Assembly: GCA_017303475.1 (NCBI GenBank)
Contig: JAFLBO010000017.1
Location: 1-64,000 of the forward strand
DNA: 64,000 nucleotides
Source of the DNA: Chitinophagales bacterium
Lineage (GTDB): Bacteria > Bacteroidota > Bacteroidia > Chitinophagales > Saprospiraceae
Direction: 5' to 3'
In this document: piece by piece, positions 43,401 to 52,400 of the stretch
Numbering within the stretch: position 1 is the stretch's first letter
Layout: each line of letters starts with the position of its first letter
The notes under the pieces: generated by a model
Told to the model about the DNA's origin: nothing
Databases searched by the model: none
What the model saw: the letters and a program-made list of their open reading frames with translations, nothing else
Translations under genes and position numbers: made by a program

Positions 43401-46400
43401 TGCAACGGCGGTGGAGACGGCTCTATCGACCTGTCAGTTTCCGGTGGTGTTCCAGGTTATACTTACCTCTGGAACAATGGTCTCACTACACAGGATCTGG
43501 ATGGTTTGTCGGCCGGCACTTACTGCGTAACCGTGACTGACGCCAACGGCTGTACCAAAACCATCTGTGCGACCATCACCCAACCGCCAGCCATCGATCT
43601 GACGGACGAAGTGGTGGATGTTTCCTGCTTCGGTGGAAACAACGGTACCATCAATCTGATTGTAGTAGGTGGCACGCCTCCTTACACTTACCTGTGGGAT
43701 AACGGCGCTACTACGCAAGACTTGTCTAACCTGGAAGCCGGTACCTACTGTGTAACGGTAACAGACGACCACGATTGCGAAGCATACCGCTGCATCTCGG
43801 TTGGTCAGCCTACCGATCTTCAACTGAGCGTAAGCGTAACGGATGTGGCTTGCAACGGCGGCAACACCGGTGCGGTTGACCTCTCTGTAACGGGTGGTAC
43901 TCCGGGCTACACCTACGATTGGCAGCATATACCGGGTGCAAGCAACCCGCAGGACATCTCAAACCTGACGGCCGGTACCTACACCGTGACCGTAACCGAT
44001 ACACACGGCTGCACGAAAGTGATCGAAGCAGTGGTGGAAGAAAGCTCCTCTATCGAGGCAACGCTTGAAGTAACCAACGTACTCTGCTTCGGCGGCAACG
44101 ATGGCGATATTGACCTTACCGTAAACGGTGGCACCCCAGGCTACACTTATCTGTGGTCTTATCAGGGTCGCATCACGGAAGATCTGATCGATGTACCGGC
44201 TGGCAACTACAGCGTAACGATTACCGATGCAGCAGGTTGTCAGAAAATTGCAACAGCTTCTGTGGGTCAACCAACAGCGCTCAACCTGAATGCAACAGTA
44301 GCCAATGTGAACTGTAATGGCGGTTCCGATGGCTCCATCAACCTGAGCGTTTCAGGTGGTACGCCAGACTACAGCTACAACTGGAGCAATGGCGAAACTA
44401 CGGAAGATGTAAACGATCTGACTGCCGGTACTTACACCGTAACGGTAACCGACGATCATGGTTGCACAGCCACCCTGGTGCGCACCATTGGCGAGCCAAC
44501 CCCGCTCAATCCTGGCGTACAGGTTAGCGATGTGCTCTGCTTCGGCGGCAACAGTGGTTCCGTGAACCTGAGCATCAGCGGCGGCACTCCGGGCTACACC
44601 TATGTGTGGAGCAACGGCGCAACTACCCAGGACATCAACAACCTCTTCGTTGGCGATTACTGCGTAACGATCACCGATGCTCACGGTTGCACAGCAACCA
44701 TCTGCGCTACGGTGAACGAACCAACGCCGCTTGAACTGGATGCAGATATCACTACCGTGGTAGGTTGCACCGGTGGCAACAATGGCGCGATCGACCTGAC
44801 AGTAACCGGCGGTACCCCTGCTTACAGCTACAACTGGAGCACCGGCGCTACCACACAGGACATCAACAACCTGGTGGCAGGCACTTACACCGTTACCGTA
44901 ACCGATGCTAATGCTTGTACCAAGGTTCAAGCCTTCACGGTTGACCAATACGGTGATTTGGCATTGTCTATTGATGCTGAAAATCCGGTTTGTGCCGGTA
45001 CCTTCAGCGGTTCCATCGACCTGAGCATCAGCGGCGGTCTGGCGCCATACGTGATTGACTGGTCTAACCTCCCGGGCAACAACAATCCGGAAGATCAGAA
45101 CAACCTGCCTGCCGGCAACTACTCCGTAACCGTTACGGACGAAAACGGCTGTACGGCAGTAGCGAATGTAACCTTGATTGATCCGGTAATCAACCTCACA
45201 GCAGTACCAACTCCGGTATCCTGCTTCCAGGGCAACAACGGTTCTATCAACCTGACAGCTACAGGCGGCAACGGCGGCTTCTCTTACAACTGGAACAACG
45301 GCTTCCAGGGTGAAGATCCAACGGGCCTGACAGCTGGCACATACACAGTTACCGTAACTGACTCAAGAGGCTGTACCAAAACGATTTCTGCAACGGTAAC
45401 CCAGCCACCGGCTATAACCGTAAGCTCTGTGGTAACCCATGTTTCCTGCTTCGGCGGCAACAATGGCGCCATCAACATCACCGTTGGCGGTGGTACTCCT
45501 GGCTACACATACCTGTGGACTCCGGGCGGCCAAACCACGCAGGATATCAGCGGCCTCACTGCTGGTACTTACACCGTAACCATCACCGATGCCAACGGTT
45601 GTACCAAAACAGGGTCCTTTACGATCAATCAGCCGACACAGCTGAACGTTTCAGTAACCCAGGTGAACAACTCCTGCTTCGGAGTGAACACAGGCGATAT
45701 CACGATCAGCGTAAGTGGCGGTACTCCAGGTTACAACTACCTGTGGAGCAACGGCGCAACTACGCAAAACCTCGTGAACGTAGCCCCTGGCACTTACTGC
45801 GTAACAGTAACCGACCAAAACAGCTGTACCAAATCTGTTTGCGCAACCATCAACCAAAACCCTGAGATCATCCTCACGGCTACGGTAACCAATGTATCCT
45901 GCAACGGAGGTAACAACGGCGCCATCAACCTCACGGTGAACGGCGGGACCCCGGCTTACACCTTCCTGTGGAATACAGGCGCAACCACCGAAGATTTGAA
46001 CAACCTCACCGCTGGCACTTACACTGTAACCGTAACAGACGCCATCGGTTGCACACGCACCCTCTCGCAGGTAGTGACTCAACCAACGGCACTGGCTCTG
46101 AGCACCAGCGTAACCAATGTGAGCTGTTTCGGTGGCAATAACGGTGCAGTAAACCTGACGGTAACCGGTGGTACAGCGCCTTACAGCTTCAACTGGGGAC
46201 ATATTCCGGGCGCCAACGATCCGGAAGATGTATCCGGTCTGACAGCTGGCACGTACTGCGTAACGGTAACGGACGCCAACGGTTGCACGAAGTCTATCTG
46301 TGCTTCCGTATCCCAGCCAACCCTGCTGAAACCAACGGCAACGCTGGAAATCAGCTGCGCAGGCCTGGCTACCATCGACCTGAGCGTATCCGGCGGTACT

Positions 46401-49400
46401 CCAGCCGGTATCCCGCCTTACTTCTACGAATGGTCTAACGGAGAAACCTCTCAAGACCTGGTAGACGTGCCAACCGGCGATACCTACTGCGTAACGGTAA
46501 CCGACGGCAACGGCTGCGTAGCCACCACTTGTGTAAACGTGCCAAACGTTGGTCCTATCCAGTTGAGCGCTGCAGTAACCCCGGCATCCTGCTTCGGCGA
46601 GTGCGACGGTGAAATCAACCTCAGCGTGACAGGTGGTACAGGCGGCTTCACTTATTTCTGGTCGCCTGATAACCAAACCACACAGGATATCGACAACCTT
46701 TGCTCTGGTATCTTCACAGTAACGGTTACCGACAACCGCGGATGTAAAGCAGTAGGTACTTATGTGGTATCACAACCACAGAACATCGTACTAGCTACCA
46801 GCACCACACCTGCCGGATGTACAGGCGCAGGCAGCATTACCGTAGACATTACGCACGGTGGCGTACCTCCGTTCACCTACGACTATGCCTGGGATGGTCC
46901 GGTTTCCGGATCTGCCAACAACCAGCCTGATCCTTACACGATCAACGGTTTGCCTTGCGGAACTTATACCATTACAGTAACTGCCGACAACGGTTGTACC
47001 AAAACCACTACCGCAGTAGTTGAATGTGATGGCAACGGTATCATTGCCACAGCTACACCAACACCTGCTTCCTGCGGTCAGAACAACGGTGCAGTGAACC
47101 TTACGGTAACTGGTGGCTCAGCTCCATACACCTACAACTGGTCAAATGGCGCCACTACCCAGAACCTGAGCAACGTAGCGCCAGGCACTTACTGTGTAAC
47201 CGTAACCGACAATGCGGGTTGCAGCGCTACCGCCTGCGCTACCGTAGGATCCGGCAGTAACCTGACAGCCACCGCAACGGCTACCGGTACGAACTGTGGC
47301 CAGAATAACGGAACCGTAACCATCGACCTCACAGGTGGCGCAGGTCCATACAACTGGAGTAGTTCTTACAACCAGAACGGCAGTTCTCCAAACGAGCCGT
47401 TCACGATCAACAACGTTCCGGGTGGTACACATACCTACACCGTTACAGATGCCAACGGTTGCACCGCTACGGTAACCATTCTGGTGCCAAACAGCACACC
47501 GTTGACCATCAGTCTGACCTCTTCTCCTGCTACCTGCGGCGAAGACAACGGCACCATTACGGTGGATGTAACCGGTGGTACACCTGATTACAACTACAAC
47601 TGGACTAAAGTGGGTGGCGGTAACGGTAATGGCATGGCTATGTCTGATCCGTTCGACATCAGTGGCCTCAGCGCAGGTACCTACAACATCACCGTAACGG
47701 ATATCAGCACGGGTTGTACGGCTACTGGTCAGGTAACTGTAAACTCTGTTTCCGGTATCACGCTGATTACCACGCCAACCAACGCCGCCTGCGGACAGGC
47801 AAACGGCTCTATCCTGGTAGACGTAGTAGGCGGCACGCCAAACTACACTTATCAGTGGGCTGGTCCTGAAAACGGCAACTTTGGTCCAACGAACAACGAC
47901 CCATACACCATTGCAGACCTGACACCGGGCACCTACAACATCACGGTAACCGATGGTAACAACTGTCAGGCATTTGCAACGGTTACGATTAATGGTGCTC
48001 CGGCTATTACCGCTTCCGTCTCCACAACCAATACTACCTGCGGCCAGGCCAATGGCACGGCTACGGCAGTTGGTGCAGGCGGTACTGCTCCTTATACATT
48101 TGTTTGGAGTAACGGCGGTACTACAGGCACAATTACTAACCTCACAGCAGGTAACTACTGTGTAACGGTTACAGATGCCAACGGCTGTACAGCAACAGCT
48201 TGCGGAACAGTGGGCGCATCCAACGCCATCACGGCTACATCCACCAGCACACCAGCTGCCAACTGTGTAACGCCTAACGGCACCATCACTGTAGATGTAA
48301 CGGGCGGTGTTCCAAACTACTCTTACAACTGGGTAAATAGCACCAACGGCGCTTCCGGCAACAACGGTGGTATCCCGATCCCGGGCGAACCATTTACCAT
48401 CACCCTCCTGCAGGCAGGTAATTACTGCGTAACGGTAACGGATGGCAACGGTTGTACTGCCGTAACTTGTGTAACAGTAAACGGCCCAACGCCGCTCTCT
48501 CTGTCTGCTTCAGCAACACCTGCCGACTGTGGCGTGAACAACGGTTCTGTAACAGTAACCGTAATTACCGGCGGCGGCGCTCCTTACAGCTACAACTGGA
48601 CCGGCCCGAACGGCAGTAGCGGCAACGGCACAGCGCCAACCACCATCTTTACCCTGGGCAGCCTCAATGCAGGTACTTACTGCTTCACCGTAACGAATGC
48701 CAACGGTTGCTCAGCCACCGTTTGTGCAGTGGTTGAATCTGAAGATTGCTGCGTGGCTAACGCCATCGTACAAAACGCTACGGCTTGCGGCACGCCAAAC
48801 GGATCTGTAACGGTTACCATCACCAATGGTGTGCCTAACTACAGCTACAACTGGACCGGCCCGAACGGTACAAGCGGCAACGGCAACTCCAATGTTCCGA
48901 TCTTCACGGTTAACGGTCTCGGCGCAGGTAACTACTGCTTCACCGTAACCGATGGATCAGGCTGCGTATCTACCGTTTGCGCAACCGTACTGTCAAACGG
49001 CACCTTCACGGTGACTCCGTTGCACATCTGCGCACCAAACTGCGGCGCCCTGGATGGCAACTTCATCCTGGATATTGCCGGCGGTCAGGCGCCGTTCACC
49101 TACAGCTGGACTGGCCCGAACGGTACAAGCGGCAACGGAATTTCTGCTACCGAACCAATCACTGTTGACGGACTGGGCAGCGGCGACTACTGCATCACCA
49201 TCACGGATGCTTCCGGATGTCTGGCAGTGTTCTGCGAAACCATCCCGTCGCCAATGGGTCTGATCATCGGTGCTGTACCAACCTGCGCAACCGTTTGCGG
49301 TGGTACAAACGCCAAGATTTCCATTGGTGTGTTCAACGGCAGCACGCCTTACTCTTACAACTGGGTGTCTAACAGCGGCGCTACAGGTCAGGGTACCGGC

Positions 49401-52400
49401 TCCGGCAATCCGTTCAACATCACTGGTCTGACTGCAGGTACGTACACTGTAACCATCACCAGCGCAGAAGGCTGCACCGGTACGGTAACGACTGAAATTG
49501 AAAACATCTCCTTCCTGCAGGCTTCTGCCATCACCACCGGTGTGGTTTGCGGCGGCACAGAAGGTACGATGACAGTTAACCTGGAAAATGGCACCGGCCC
49601 GTATGTATGGGAAGGCAGCGGCCTGAATGGCGGTACTTCCACTACTGAGCCGTTCACCATCTCCAACCTGGGCTCCGGTACGTATTGCCTCACCATCACC
49701 GACGCCAACGGCTGCTCAGCTACCGTTTGCGAAACAGTGGGCGGCAACATCGGCGGTATGGCGTTCAACGACTTCAATGCCGATTGCGACTTCGGTACCG
49801 AAGAGTTTGGCCTGGACAGCGTGCTGGTGTACCTCTACGAATGTAATAACCCGATTCCGGTGGATTCAGTGTACACGGATGCAACAGGTAACTTCCTGTT
49901 CCCGAACCTGAACAACTATCCTTACCGCCTGGAATTTGTAGTGATCAAGGATTCCTGCTGCCTCAAGCATTCTCTGGCATGCGCAGGTGTAGGAACCTCC
50001 GTACAGTTTATCAACGAAGCCAATTGCGATATCAAAGTAGGCTACCTGAACCCTGCAGAATACTGCCAGCTGGATCCGGATATTGCCTTCACCGCATTTG
50101 CACAAGGCCGTACAGACCTGGTTGATGCTCCGGTATTGGGCCTGATCCCGTACAACGCAGCCAACCGCAATGCACTCTACGGTCAGGTAGCCGCTAACAA
50201 CGAACTGATCGGTTCTGTATACGGCCTGGCTTACGACCGCTCGAACAAGTATCTGTATGCTTCCGCGTTCCTCAAGCGTCACGTGGGTCTGGGTCAGTTG
50301 GGTCTGGGCGGTATCTACCGCGTAGATTACCACAACGGTTCCGCAAACCCAACCGTTACGCCGCTGTACACCGTGCCAAACGTAGGCCAGGTAACCCGCC
50401 CGGCCGACCTCGGTGCGCCGAACGAAGCCAGCAAGGATACCGACGCCTTTAGCAAAGTAGGTAAAGTGGGTCTGGGCGACATGGACATCATGGGCGACAA
50501 CACCCTGTGGACCGTGAACCTGTTCAACGGTACCCTGGTGCGCGTAGACAACATCCTGGATACAGCAAACGTGAGCTCTGTAGAAATTCCGATCACGTCT
50601 GCTCCAACCTGCGTAAACGGAGTATTCCGTCCGCTGGGTCTGAAGATCGATTGCGACAAGATCTACGTGGGTGGTGTGTGCACGGGCGAAAACGCCAACG
50701 GTACACAGGATAACCTGAGCGCATCTATCCACATGTTCAATGTGAAAGACAGCACCTGGACCCAGGTACTGGCCTGGGATCTGAATCTGCCGGAATACAA
50801 CCACGGTGACATTGTAGGTTCTGTGAACCCGAACATGGCACAGTGTAAAGAATGGGAAACCTGGACAGATGTATACACCGAGCGCAACCTGGTGGCCAAC
50901 ACCGGCGCCGGCGAACCTGCCCAGATCTTCAACGGTAACTTTGAGATTGTGGGTGGTGGCCCAACCGGCGCAGAATTCCGTTGCCGCGGCCAGGCTCTGA
51001 TCTCCGACATCGAGATTACCCGCGAAGGCATGATGGTGATTGCCATGATGGACCGCACCGGTCACCAGTTTGGCTACCGTCAGTTCCGTCCGGATACAGA
51101 TCAGGGCAACCCGATCTCTGCAACGGCAGGCGGCGACGTGCTGGCAGCATACCCGGTAAATGGCGTATGGACGCTGGAAAACAACGGTACGATCCCGGGT
51201 CTGAACCGCACCAGCCAGTTTGGTCCAAACTCTAACGACGGTCCTGGCGGCGGTGAGTTCTTCTACGACAATACCCGTTACCACCACCTTGATGCTGAAG
51301 CGGGCGGTCTGTTGTACGTTCCTGGTCGCGATGAGCTGCTGGGCGCTATCAACAACCCGAACACGTCTGAGTACAACTTCGGCGGTGGGGTAGTGTTCTA
51401 CGACCTGTTCTCTGGTGCTGCAACACGCAACGACCTTACCCTGCTCGATCCGGTGAACAACTCAGTGGGCATTGGTATGGCCAATACGATTGGCGACCTC
51501 GAAGCCATGTGCGACGAAGCGCCAATCCAGATCGGTAACTATGTTTGGAACGATGCCAACGAAGACGGCATCCAGGATCCATGCGAAGACCCAATCCCGG
51601 GTGTACTGGTAAGCCTCTTCGACGGGGTGAACGGCAATCTGTTGGCCAGCACCATTACGGGCCAAAACGGTGAATACTACTTCACCGGTATTGGTACGGT
51701 CAACGAAGCCTGGATAGCAACGCCTGGTCGCGACAGCGTACATCCGTTCCATCCGTATAAGATTGTGTTTGGCCTCAACGCCAACCTCAGTCAGTTCGAC
51801 ACCACCGAAAGCCAGTTGGCAGTGAATGGTTTCAAATACCACCTCACCGTAGCCAACACCGGCGCAGGCTGGCACAAAGACTGGAACGACTCCGACGCAT
51901 TGATTGCCGACGCGCCAAACAACGTATGGCATAAATACCCAACCATCATGCTCACTACGGGCATGGCAGGTTGCTCAGACCACACGTTCGATGCCGGCTT
52001 CATCGTGGATTCTACCTGCACCATCATTGTGTGCGAAATCCAGCAGGGAGCGGCTCAGGGTCAGTTCATCCTCACGGATGCCGGTCAGATCATTGATCCA
52101 CAAGGCACGGCTACGATCACCTACCACGCCAGCTACGCAGCGGCAGAAGCCGGCAACGGTATCCTGTCCAGCCCGTACACGGCAGCAAATGGCGATCAGG
52201 TGTTTGCCCGCGTACAACAAGGCGCTGTGGTAACCATCCACACTGTGAACCTGGAAGTAGCTCCGCTGCCAGTAGCAGTATCTGCTGAACTCGGCGCTTG
52301 TCCGGAAACCTTCGATGGCCCGACAGCTGCGTTCAACCTGAGCAATGCCAACACGAAAGTGACCGGCAATGCCTCCGGCCTGACGGTTACCTACTACGCA

